Of a stretch of DNA of 64,000 nt, positions 53,707-61,463 are shown one piece after another. The stretch is from Rhodococcus sp. RD6.2. GTDB taxonomy: Bacteria > Actinomycetota > Actinomycetes > Mycobacteriales > Mycobacteriaceae. Position numbers and translations under genes: made by a program. The notes below the pieces were generated by a model. That model was not told the DNA's origin. It worked only from the letters and a program-made list of their open reading frames with translations, and searched no databases. Numbering within the stretch: position 1 is the first letter of the stretch; the number at the start of each line of letters is the position of its first letter. The stretch lies in contig NZ_CVQP01000001.1 of assembly GCF_001040705.1 (NCBI RefSeq), forward strand, positions 488,324 to 552,323. Direction: 5' to 3'.

Positions 53707-55941
53707 TCAGCGGGGCAGTCCCAGCACCCGCTGGGCGATGACGTTGAGCTGGATCTCGATGGTGCCGCCGCCGATCAGCACGGCCGGGACGCCGAGGTAG
53801 TCCTGGACATACGGCTCGTCCGGACTTCCCACACAGCCGAGCGGGCCGAGCAACGCGACCAGCGCCCGGGACCCGTCGCGCTGCGCGATCGCATGGAACA
53901 CCTTCTGCACACTCGTGGACGCGCCGGTGGTGTCCTCCGACCCGTTCAGCCGATGGAGCACCGACTTCAGGTTCATGGCCGACACAGCGAGTTCACGGCC
54001 GGTGTTTCGGCCGAGCACCCGCACGACCTCGTCGCGGGTGGCGCCGTACTCTCCACTGTCGAGCAGTTGCCGGACGGTGTCCGCGGCGCCGTGCCCGAAG
54101 CCCGCAGTTCCCATCTTGAGGCGTTCGTTCGACAGGGTGGTGACGGCGAGACGCCAACCGTCGCCGGGCCCGGCGACGACGCAGTCGTCCGGAACGAAGA
54201 CCTCGTCGAGGAACACCTCGTTGAACTCCCACACTCCTGTGGCCTGCTGGAGCGGACGGACGTCGACCCCCGACGAGGCCATGTCGATCAGGAAGTAGGT
54301 CAGGCCCTTGTGTTTCGGCGCGTCTGCGTCGGTCCGCGCGAGGCACACACCCCAGTCCGCCTCCCGCGCCTGCGAGTTCCACACCTTCTGTCCCGTGAGT
54401 GCCCAGCCCCCGTCGACCCTGCGGGCCCGGGTCGACAGGCCCGCGAGGTCCGAGCCGGCGCCAGGCTCGGAGAACAGCTGGCACCAGACGAGTTCGCCGC
54501 GCAGGGTTGCGGGCACGAATCGCTTCTGCTGCTCCTCGTTGCCGTGCGAGATCAGGGTGGGCAGCACCCATTCCGCGATTCCCGTGTCCGGCCGCGCCAG
54601 CCCACGCCGGGCGAATTCGTCCGCGATCACCGCCTGCTCCACCGGTCCCGCGTCGAGGCCGTAGGGCTGCGGGTAGTGCGGTGCGGTGAGGCCCTCGGCC
54701 GCCAATCTGGCCCGCCTGGCCCCGCCACGCGAGGGGGCCCACCCTTCCGTCGCGATCTCGTCCTCGGGGAGTGCGAGAACGTCGTCGAGGGCAGCCGAGA
54801 CCCGCGCCCGCAGTGCGGGCAAGGTGTCCTCGTCGATGAACGAGAAGTCCCGCTCGATGTGCAGGGCCGCCTCACCCAGCCGGGTCGACCAGGTGTCGTC
54901 GGCGCCCACTGCCGAGGCGACGGCGACGGCCCGACGCCAGTACAGGTGCGCGTCGTGCTCCCATGTGAATCCGATACCGCCGAGCAGGCTGATGCAGTCG
55001 AGCGCCTGGTCGACTCCTGCCGGAGCTGCGGTCAGGGCGGCCTGTGCCGCTACCAGGCGGCGTTGGTCGGGGGTGTCTTCCGCGGCGCGAGCGGCATCCC
55101 ACGCGGCTGCGCACGCCACTTCGGAACGGACGAGCATCAAGGCCGCCTTGTGCTGGACGGCCTGGAAGCTGCCAACGGGTCGACCGAACTGGTGCCGGGC
55201 CCGCACGTAGTCCACGGCGGTCTCCAGGCACCACGCGGCGATCCCGCTCGCCTCGGCGCCGAAAAGGGCCGCGACGACAAGGTCGACATGGTCCTGGTCC
55301 AGTCCGGACAGTGTCCGAGCGGGGGCGACGTGATGTCCGGTCAGATGTAGCCGGCCGACCGATCGGGTGATGTCGGTCGCCTTCAATGCCGTCACGGCCG
55401 CGGTCATCCTGCCGAGATCCGTATCGTCGAGCCAGAACCACAGGCTCGCACCGGAGCTCTCCCGCGACGCGCGCACCAGCACTCGCGCCGCACCCGGAAG
55501 CCCGAGAGTGGGATCGGACGTCCCCTCGACGATCCATCCTCCGTCGCCTTCCCGTGCCGTGAAGCGACTCCCGGTGACGAGAGCGCCGGTCGCGCCCTCG
55601 CCGAACGCTGCGAGAAGTTCCGAGGCACCGGCAGTGGCGGTCGAGGCGACCGCACCGGCGAGGACCGTGGGGAGGTAGGGCCCGGGGAACAGGGCCATGC
55701 CCAGCTGCTCGACGACGACAGCGAGCATCGGCAGCCCGCACGCAGAACCTCCCGCAACCTCCGGGAGGTGAACGGTGTGCAGTCCCTGACGCAGCACCGC
55801 CTCCCACACCGGGTCCGGTGCGGTACCGGATGACAAGGCATCCAACCGGGCACGGGTGTCCGCAACCGGTGCCGCTCGGCGGGCGAAGGCCGCGACGGAA
55901 TCTGCGAGCGCGCGCTGATCCTCGTCGATGGGTAGAGCCAT
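53707..55941 (-). CDS. Fused two-domain acyl-CoA dehydrogenase (FadE34-like layout)
   Basis: A 744-aa protein made of two acyl-CoA dehydrogenase domains in one chain: about 1-365 (ending LLGGIGFTWEHDAHLYWRRA) and about 375-744 (CQLFSEPGAGSDLAGLSTRA near 490, ending GGGTIEIQLNVIAQRVLGL). This is about twice the usual length. In mycobacterial steroid side-chain degradation the enzymes are alpha2beta2 heterotetramers (ChsE) or, in FadE34, one fused chain like this. The likely reaction is alpha,beta-desaturation of a bulky acyl-CoA (inference). 66 bp after the SDR gene and 1 bp before the SMP-30 gene. Confidence 0.9.
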   Translation of the reverse strand: MALPIDEDQRALADSVAAFARRAAPVADTRARLDALSSGTAPDPVWEAVLRQGLHTVHLPEVAGGSACGLPMLAVVVEQLGMALFPGPYLPTVLAGAVASTATAGASELLAAFGEGATGALVTGSRFTAREGDGGWIVEGTSDPTLGLPGAARVLVRASRESSGASLWFWLDDTDLGRMTAAVTALKATDITRSVGRLHLTGHHVAPARTLSGLDQDHVDLVVAALFGAEASGIAAWCLETAVDYVRARHQFGRPVGSFQAVQHKAALMLVRSEVACAAAWDAARAAEDTPDQRRLVAAQAALTAAPAGVDQALDCISLLGGIGFTWEHDAHLYWRRAVAVASAVGADDTWSTRLGEAALHIERDFSFIDEDTLPALRARVSAALDDVLALPEDEIATEGWAPSRGGARRARLAAEGLTAPHYPQPYGLDAGPVEQAVIADEFARRGLARPDTGIAEWVLPTLISHGNEEQQKRFVPATLRGELVWCQLFSEPGAGSDLAGLSTRARRVDGGWALTGQKVWNSQAREADWGVCLARTDADAPKHKGLTYFLIDMASSGVDVRPLQQATGVWEFNEVFLDEVFVPDDCVVAGPGDGWRLAVTTLSNERLKMGTAGFGHGAADTVRQLLDSGEYGATRDEVVRVLGRNTGRELAVSAMNLKSVLHRLNGSEDTTGASTSVQKVFHAIAQRDGSRALVALLGPLGCVGSPDEPYVQDYLGVPAVLIGGGTIEIQLNVIAQRVLGLPR

Positions 55942-56007
55942 GAGTCCTCCTCGAAGGAACGGCCGGCCGGGGCCGGGAGTGCCGACACCTGATGGGGTCG
56001 GGTGCGG

Positions 56008-56940
56008 CTACAGCCGCTGCGCGTCGACCGTGGTCAACCGGGTGGACAACTCCCACAGGGTCGACGCCGTCGAAGGATCGGTGGCGTGGCCGGCGGCCGT
56101 GCCGACAGCGCAGTCCACGAGGTACGTCCCGCCGGCCGCGTCGAGCTCCGGCGCCGTGGCTCCCCACACCGACGTCGCCGCGGCGGCAGGGACGGATTTC
56201 AGAGTGGTCAGAGCATTCGGCGTGCCCGCCGAGAGGCGTTTCATCTCGGCGAAGTCCTCGCGCGACATGTGCCGGGCGAGTCCGGTGGCGCACACTCCCG
56301 GATGCACCGCGAAGGCATGGACACCAGTGCTGCCGAAACGATGTTCGAGCTCGACGGTCATCAGGACGTTGGCGGACTTCGACTGCCCGTAGGCGACGAA
56401 CTTGTCGTAGCCGCGGCGCTCGAAGTTCGGGTCGGCCAGATCGACGGGGTGCGCGCGGTGCGCATCCGAGGACACCGTGACCACCCGGGCCGGGACTCCG
56501 GACCGGTCGGCCGCGGCGGTCAGCGCGGGCAGCAGTGCCGTCGTGAGTGCGAAGTGGCCGAGGTGATTGACACCGAACTGCGCCTCGAAACCGTCCCTGG
56601 TGCGCTGCAGCGGCGGGTACATCACCCCGGCGTTGTTGATCAGGAAGTCCACCGGCAGGCAACGCTCGGTGAGCCGATCCACGAAGGAGCGCACGCTGTC
56701 GAGGTCGGTGAGGTCGACGCCGTACGTCTCCAGGTTCGCGGCGGGATGTGTCTCACGAATCCGGTCGGCGGCCGCGGCGGCCGCGGTGACCTCCCGCGCG
56801 GCGAGAACGACCTGCGCACCCGCGGCGGCGAGCGCGCGGGCGGTCTCGGCGCCGAGCCCTCCGCTCGCGCCGGTGACCAGCGCGGTACGGCCGGTCAGAT
56901 CGATGCCGGCGAGGACGTGGTCGGTGGTCGGGGCGGTCAT
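56008..56940 (-). CDS. Short-chain dehydrogenase/reductase (retinol-dehydrogenase-like)
   Basis: A 310-aa SDR with TGASGGLGAETARALA (cofactor motif near 21), NNAGVMYPP near 98, catalytic Ser in TVSSDAHR near 150 and YGQSKSANVLM (YxxxK) near 180. The set of motifs resembles NADP-type oxidoreductases related to retinol dehydrogenase and WW-domain oxidoreductase. The ATG at 56940 overlaps the stop of the enoyl-CoA hydratase gene (ATGA). It probably oxidises or reduces a hydroxyl group in the pathway. Confidence 0.9.
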   Translation of the reverse strand: MTAPTTDHVLAGIDLTGRTALVTGASGGLGAETARALAAAGAQVVLAAREVTAAAAAADRIRETHPAANLETYGVDLTDLDSVRSFVDRLTERCLPVDFLINNAGVMYPPLQRTRDGFEAQFGVNHLGHFALTTALLPALTAAADRSGVPARVVTVSSDAHRAHPVDLADPNFERRGYDKFVAYGQSKSANVLMTVELEHRFGSTGVHAFAVHPGVCATGLARHMSREDFAEMKRLSAGTPNALTTLKSVPAAAATSVWGATAPELDAAGGTYLVDCAVGTAAGHATDPSTASTLWELSTRLTTVDAQRL

Positions 56941-57752
56941 CGCGGATCGACCTCCTGCCAGTCGCGCGACAGCTTCGACTGCCATTGGGGTTCACGTCGA
57001 TCCGTGAACGCCCGCACCCCCTCGGTCGCGTCGTGGGTGCCCATGACCCGTAGGTGCAATTCCGTCTCCAGTTCCGCGACGCGCTCCGGCGAGTAGCCGC
57101 GCCCGATGGTCTGCCACAGCAGCCGCTTGGACAGCGCGGCCGACATCGGCGCGACGTTCACGGCGATGTCCCGGGCGATGTCCATCGCGGCAGGCAGAAC
57201 GTCGTCCGCAGGCAGGGAACGGCTCGCCAGGCCCAGCCCGAGCGCCTCGGCGCCGTCGAAGGTGCGGCCCGTCAGTAGGATGTCCGCTGCCGCCGCCATC
57301 CCTGCAATGTGCGGAACGGTCCAGTGCGACATGGCATCCGGGAGCACCCCGCGGCGGACCTGCGGGATCGAGTACTTGGCGTCGGTCGCGAGGATCCGGA
57401 TGTCCGCCTGCATCGCGAGTGTCAGGCCGATGCCGATGGCGTGCCCGTTCACCGCGGCGACGACGGGCTTACGCAGGTCGAATGCCGGCGGGTCGACGGG
57501 TGACGCGGTGAACGTGTCGTGCTCCGGTGCGGCGAAGGTGCCGTCACCGCCCGCCATGTCGGCGCCCGCGCAGAACGCCGGGGGAGCGCCGGTGAGGACG
57601 ATGACCCGGACGGCGTCGTCGTCGTCGAGCATCCGATAGGCCGAGCCCAGTGCCCGGCCCATGGCCTTGGTGAACGCGTTACGTCGCTCGGGCCGGTCGA
57701 GGGTCACCACCGCGACACCGCGCTCGACCTCGACGCGCACCCCGCCCGTCAC
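56937..57752 (-). CDS. Enoyl-CoA hydratase/isomerase (crotonase) family
   Basis: A 271-aa crotonase. It has VVTLDRPERRNAFTKAM near 12, the first oxyanion-hole segment APPAFCAGADMAGGDG near 60 and the second VAAVNGHAIGIGLTLAMQADIRI near 108. The usual catalytic Glu positions are only partly clear, so hydratase versus isomerase is open. The GTG at 57752 overlaps the LLM oxidoreductase stop (GTGA); longer in-frame starts would lie inside that gene. Confidence 0.9.
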   Translation of the reverse strand: MTGGVRVEVERGVAVVTLDRPERRNAFTKAMGRALGSAYRMLDDDDAVRVIVLTGAPPAFCAGADMAGGDGTFAAPEHDTFTASPVDPPAFDLRKPVVAAVNGHAIGIGLTLAMQADIRILATDAKYSIPQVRRGVLPDAMSHWTVPHIAGMAAAADILLTGRTFDGAEALGLGLASRSLPADDVLPAAMDIARDIAVNVAPMSAALSKRLLWQTIGRGYSPERVAELETELHLRVMGTHDATEGVRAFTDRREPQWQSKLSRDWQEVDPR

Positions 57753-58762
57753 GACGCCGCCTTCACGGCCGAGATCAGTTCGGCGACATGGACATCCGAT
57801 ACCGGGTAGCCGGGAAAGTAGCAGCACACCCGGTCCGCGTGGTCGCCGAAGCGGGCGACGATCTGCGCCGCACACTGTTCGGGCGTGCCGTGCACCGCGA
57901 GGGTGGCGAGCATGTCGTCGTCGATCAGCTCTCTCATCGCGGCGAACTCACCGCGCTTGGACAGCGTGTTGAGCTCCGGCTGCATGTCCGCCCAGCCCTC
58001 CACCTCGAGCACCGGCCGGTAGGCCGGGGTGGATCCGTAGAACCCGAGCAGGCCCCGCACACCGCGAGCCGCGGCGTCGAGTTCCGCAGGCGTGCGGCCG
58101 ACACCCACGATGACCTGGGGGTAGATCGCGAGGTCCGAGCGCGAGCGTCCGCCGCGCTCGAGCCCTTCGTCGATCGCGGGCACGGTCCGCTCCCGGAAGT
58201 GTCGGACACTGTTGAACGGCATGACGAGCAGCCCGTCCGCCACCTCGGCCGCGGCCCGGGTCATCAACGGCCCCAGCGCGCCGAGGCAGATCTCCGGCGG
58301 ACCGTAGGGATTGGGACCGGGGTTGAAGGTGGGCGGCATCAGGGTGTGTGTGCTGAACTCGCCCTGAAACTTCAGCGGCGCCCGGCCCTCCCAGGCCGCG
58401 AAGATCGCCTTGATCGCCAGCACCGCTTCGCGCATGCGGGCGGCGGGCCTGGACCACTCTGCGCCGTAACGCTTCTCGATGTGCGGGCGCACCTGCGACC
58501 CGAGACCCAGACGAAACCGCCCACGGCTGAGGGTTTGCAGGTCGTAGGCGGTGTGGGCCAGGTGCAGGGGGCTGCGCGGCAGTGCGACGGCCACGTTCGT
58601 CATCAGGTCCGCCGACGTCACCGCCGATGCCGCGACGAGCGGGACGAACACGTCGTGGGCCCCTTCGAAGGTGAACAGTCCGTCGGCGCCGAGCGCGACG
58701 AGTTCCTGTGCGCGTTCCGCGGCATCTTCCGGTCGGCGGTTCAGTTGAACGTCGACCTTCAT
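57749..58762 (-). CDS. LLM class F420-dependent oxidoreductase (TIGR03617-like)
   Basis: A 337-aa luciferase-like barrel of the F420-dependent actinobacterial type: NRRPEDAAERAQELVALGADGLFTFEG at the start, VAVALPRSPLHLAHTAYDLQTLSRGRFRLGLGSQVRPHIEKRYG near 75 and GALGPLMTRAAAEVADGLLVMPF near 165. It likely reduces or oxidises a C-C or C-O bond of the substrate with F420. The ATG overlaps the TetR stop (ATGA), and the stop overlaps the hydratase start (GTGA). Confidence 0.9.
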   Translation of the reverse strand: MKVDVQLNRRPEDAAERAQELVALGADGLFTFEGAHDVFVPLVAASAVTSADLMTNVAVALPRSPLHLAHTAYDLQTLSRGRFRLGLGSQVRPHIEKRYGAEWSRPAARMREAVLAIKAIFAAWEGRAPLKFQGEFSTHTLMPPTFNPGPNPYGPPEICLGALGPLMTRAAAEVADGLLVMPFNSVRHFRERTVPAIDEGLERGGRSRSDLAIYPQVIVGVGRTPAELDAAARGVRGLLGFYGSTPAYRPVLEVEGWADMQPELNTLSKRGEFAAMRELIDDDMLATLAVHGTPEQCAAQIVARFGDHADRVCCYFPGYPVSDVHVAELISAVKAAS

Positions 58763-59379
58763 CGCTGCACCGGCCCGGTGTCGACCGCCTCGGCGGCGTG
58801 TGCGGCCAGCACGAACAGGGCGCCGGCCAGGGACTCGACGAACTCGTCCTCGTCTTCGGTGCCCCGCGTCAGCCCGCGCATCGTCGTGGCACCCGAGAGC
58901 AGGTCGAACAGGAACATCGCGTCCACACCCGACGCGATCTCGCCGCGGTCGACGGCGCCGTCGAGTAGGCCCTGGAAGGCCTTCCGGACGGGCGCCCCGA
59001 TGGCAAGCAACCGTTGGCGTGCCTCCTCGGTCTGCGAGTCGGCGAGAAGGCCGGGCACACCCGCCCGCGCTGCCGGCCGCGCGGCGCGAATCAGGAAGAT
59101 CCGCACCCACGTCGCCAGGTCGGAGCGCAGGTCACTGGACTCCTCGGGCAGCGGATGGCCGCCCGTCCCGTGCACGGCCTCTTCGATCAGGGCCTCCCGT
59201 GTGGGCCACCGCCGGTAGATCGCCGGGGTGTTCACGCCTGCGGCGCGCGCGATCGAAGCGACGGTCGTCTGCTGATAGCCCACCTCGCCGAGGAGGCGTC
59301 GGGCAGCGACGAGGGTCGCCTCGTCCTTGCTGAGGTCGCGGGGGCGCCCCATTCGAGGTGAGGGCTGGGGTTTCACCAT
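58759..59379 (-). CDS. TetR family regulator leading the acyl-CoA operon
   Basis: A 206-aa TetR protein from the ATG at 59379 (MVKPQPSPRMGRPRDLSKDE); longer in-frame starts lack support. Helix-turn-helix at about 20-62 (TLVAARRLLGEVGYQQTT, SIARAAGVNTPAIYRRWPTREALIEE). Its C-terminal domain (SGATTMRGLTRGTEDED) resembles the TetR at 49922, so the two probably sense related ligands. It is the first gene of the operon running down to 52848, so it should control the operon and itself. Confidence 0.9.
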   Translation of the reverse strand: MVKPQPSPRMGRPRDLSKDEATLVAARRLLGEVGYQQTTVASIARAAGVNTPAIYRRWPTREALIEEAVHGTGGHPLPEESSDLRSDLATWVRIFLIRAARPAARAGVPGLLADSQTEEARQRLLAIGAPVRKAFQGLLDGAVDRGEIASGVDAMFLFDLLSGATTMRGLTRGTEDEDEFVESLAGALFVLAAHAAEAVDTGPVQR

Positions 59380-59389
59380 TACATGGTAA
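59379..59389. promoter_or_regulatory. Small palindrome at the start of the TetR-led operon
   Basis: TTACATGGTAA (arms TTAC and GTAA) overlaps the ATG of the TetR gene, and a further GTTACGTTAG follows at 59393-59402. It is a weak candidate for an autoregulatory site; the gap 59380-59512 otherwise holds only the downstream terminator. Confidence 0.35.
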
Positions 59390-59456
59390 GCCGTTACGTT
59401 AGTCGGGCGAGGGTTTTTGTCCGATCCGGCCGCGGCCCTGCCCCTCTGATGCAAGC

Positions 59457-59491
59457 GGGCCACGGGAGCTGCTGTGCAGCTCCCGTGGCCC
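59457..59491 (-). terminator. Perfect 16-bp hairpin after the alpha/beta hydrolase gene
   Basis: GGGCCACGGGAGCTGC and GCAGCTCCCGTGGCCC are exact inverted repeats around a TGT loop. It lies 21 bp beyond the hydrolase stop on the minus strand. Confidence 0.75.
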
Positions 59492-59512
59492 GTCCCCCCT
59501 GTTCCCCCTGGC

Positions 59513-60517
59513 TCAGTTGGCGATGTTGCTCGCCTGATTGCTCCATGCCTGCCGGCTGAAGAGTTCGCCCGTCCCGGAGACGAATGCGCTGTGTGCGTAC
59601 TCGTCGTCCTGGAGTTTGTCCATGTTCCAGGCGGTGAGGGTGCCGAGGAAGCCCTGCACGCCGCTGACGCAGCCCGGATCGTTCGGGGGGCAGCCGGGCT
59701 GGCCCTGAATGTCGTTGTGGTTAGGGCCGTTCAGCGTCGCCATCGCCTTCTGGACCGAGTCCGGGGTGGCGGCGAAGTAGCCCTGCGCGGACTGGGGGCC
59801 GATCTGCTCGAACGGGAGCGGCTGGGTGGACGGCGAGATGGGGCTGCCGGACCCGTTGACGTAAAGGACGGAGCCGGTGGTGAGCTTCGTGGGATCCGTG
59901 CAGATCGTCATCGCCGCCTCGGGTTTCGGCAGGTTGAGCGTGCACATGTACTGCCCGGGCAGTTCGATGGGGACCGCGGTCTTGACGGTGCCACCGGCGG
60001 CGATCGTGGCGTTGAGGGTGCCGATCGCGCCCTGTGAGTGGCCCATGGCTCCGACGTTGTCGGTGTCGAGTGCCTGGTAGAAGACGCTCGACGGGTCGTC
60101 GTTCTGCCCCTTGAGGAAGTCCACCGCCTGCAGCATCTCCTGGCCGGAGCCTGTGTTGGTGTTGTCGGGGGCGATGACCACGAAACCCCAGGACGCCAGG
60201 TGGGAGAGCAGATAGTCGTACTGGAAGGGGTGCGCGAAGGTGCCGTTGCCCCAGGTGATGATCGGGTGGCGTTCACCGTTTGCGCCCAGGTCGGTGGGGT
60301 ACCAGACGTCGAACTTGTGGCCGGAAGAGTCGCAGCAACCGAAACCCTGCTGCTCGGTCACTTCCCACGGTCCGCGCTCGGAGTACGTGCTCTCGACCGA
60401 AGTTGTCGGCTGACTGCTCGGGGCGGGCGCGCCGGCCGTGGCCGTGGCGCCGGTCCCGAACATGGTCAGGGTTGCTGCGGCGAGGAGGATTGCGCCTCTA
60501 CTCAAGCGACTGCTCAT
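59513..60517 (-). CDS. Secreted alpha/beta hydrolase (PET-hydrolase/acetylxylan-esterase-like fold)
   Basis: A 334-aa exported protein with a signal peptide (basic start, LLAAATLTMFGTGATATAGAPA, cut near Ala30). The mature part is an alpha/beta hydrolase with the nucleophile elbow GAMGHSQGAIG near 157, an oxyanion region WGNGTFAHPFQYDYLL near 90, Asp in LYVNGSGSPISP near 220 and His in GPNHNDIQG near 262. A disulfide-rich GFGCCDSSGHKFDV lies near the N-terminus. It probably cuts an ester outside the cell. Upstream, an 18-bp motif shared with the GH3 gene lies just before the ATG. Confidence 0.85.
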   Translation of the reverse strand: MSSRLSRGAILLAAATLTMFGTGATATAGAPAPSSQPTTSVESTYSERGPWEVTEQQGFGCCDSSGHKFDVWYPTDLGANGERHPIITWGNGTFAHPFQYDYLLSHLASWGFVVIAPDNTNTGSGQEMLQAVDFLKGQNDDPSSVFYQALDTDNVGAMGHSQGAIGTLNATIAAGGTVKTAVPIELPGQYMCTLNLPKPEAAMTICTDPTKLTTGSVLYVNGSGSPISPSTQPLPFEQIGPQSAQGYFAATPDSVQKAMATLNGPNHNDIQGQPGCPPNDPGCVSGVQGFLGTLTAWNMDKLQDDEYAHSAFVSGTGELFSRQAWSNQASNIAN

Positions 60518-60524
60518 GGCGACG

Positions 60525-60542
60525 AGGCTAACTATTCACCTA
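60525..60542. promoter_or_regulatory. Shared 18-bp operator candidate, copy 1 (hydrolase promoter)
   Basis: AGGCTAACTATTCACCTA, 8-25 bp before the hydrolase ATG, matches the element at 61299-61316 (opposite strand) at 15 of 18 positions; all three differences are transitions. The TetR gene at 60637 lies between the two copies. Confidence 0.55.
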
Positions 60543-60636
60543 GTCGTCGTTAGTGGTTGTTACATCATCGTTATAAATTGGTTCCCCGGAACCGGTCGCA
60601 GAATTGGATCGTCGACCCTGTCGTTAGGCTCGCACC

Positions 60637-61254
60637 GTGACCGAGCGACGGCGGGGTGGGCGTGCAGCCAGGGCGGAGGCTCGGCGTGAGGCTATTCTCG
60701 ACGCCGCGATGGCCGAGATCGCGGCGAGTGGATACCGCGCCACCACCCTTGCCGCCGTTGCGGAGCGGGTTGGACTGACCCAGCCGGGTGTCCTGCACTA
60801 TTTCCCCAGTAAGGAACACCTGCTGATAGGTGTTCTCGAAGCTCGGGACCGATGGGACACCGCCGCCCTGCTCGCGGCCTCGGCGGACGTGAGGTTGTCG
60901 CACCTGGAGCAAGTCGTGGAATTCAACGCTGCTCGACCCGGCGTTGTCCAGACCTTCACTGCCTTGGCTGCCGAGAGTACGACCGGTCAGCATCCGGCAC
61001 GCGAGTTCTTCACCGAGCGCTACGCTGCCGCGCGCGCCAGGCTCGCCGAGTTGCTGAGGGCGGAATTCGGCGACCGATTGCCCGGTGATCTCACCCCCGA
61101 ACAGGCGGCGCCTCTGCTGATCGCCGTCATCGACGGTGTGCAGATTCAGTGGCTGCTGGCTCCGGATGAGGTGGACATGTCCGCCGCTTTTCGCAACTTC
61201 GTTGCGCTGCTCACCGCCGTCGACCGGGCCGGGAACGATTCGGGTGAACGGTAG
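60637..61254 (+). CDS. TetR family regulator
   Basis: A 205-aa TetR protein with the helix-turn-helix at about 20-60 (REAILDAAMAEIAASGYRATT, AVAERVGLTQPGVLHYFPSKEHLL). The C-terminal domain has FTALAAESTTGQHPAREFFTERY near 105, of the type seen in regulators of sugar-hydrolase genes. It is divergent from the alpha/beta hydrolase and upstream of the GH3 gene, each with one copy of an 18-bp shared element. GTG start. Confidence 0.9.
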   Translation: MTERRRGGRAARAEARREAILDAAMAEIAASGYRATTLAAVAERVGLTQPGVLHYFPSKEHLLIGVLEARDRWDTAALLAASADVRLSHLEQVVEFNAARPGVVQTFTALAAESTTGQHPAREFFTERYAAARARLAELLRAEFGDRLPGDLTPEQAAPLLIAVIDGVQIQWLLAPDEVDMSAAFRNFVALLTAVDRAGNDSGER

Positions 61255-61298
61255 TCGACCCATCGAGTAACGGTTTGATAACGACACTTAATCACCGT

Positions 61299-61316
61299 TA
61301 GGTGAACGGCTAGCCT
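61299..61316. promoter_or_regulatory. Shared 18-bp operator candidate, copy 2 (GH3 promoter)
   Basis: TAGGTGAACGGCTAGCCT, the reverse complement of a near-copy of 60525-60542. It includes the exact inverted repeat CCGTT-AGGTG-AACGG (61295-61309), as expected for a dimeric regulator. The rest of 61255-61463 shows no gene. Confidence 0.55.
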
Positions 61317-61463
61317 GACCACACCACCGTGTTCGCAACCGGTCGGCTGTCGTGCGTGTGCTGGGTAATCTCGCCATCGGAAAGGCAAGTGCGCCAAGGA
61401 TTGATCGCATCGGTGCCGCTCCGATCGATGCCTGGCGAACCGTCGATGACGAAGGAGTCCACG

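Noticed and set aside
61299-61317. TTAGGTGAA-like sequence considered as a sixth IdeR box
   Set aside because: Only the left half fits; the right half departs from the consensus, and the site instead matches the element at 60525 near the TetR gene.
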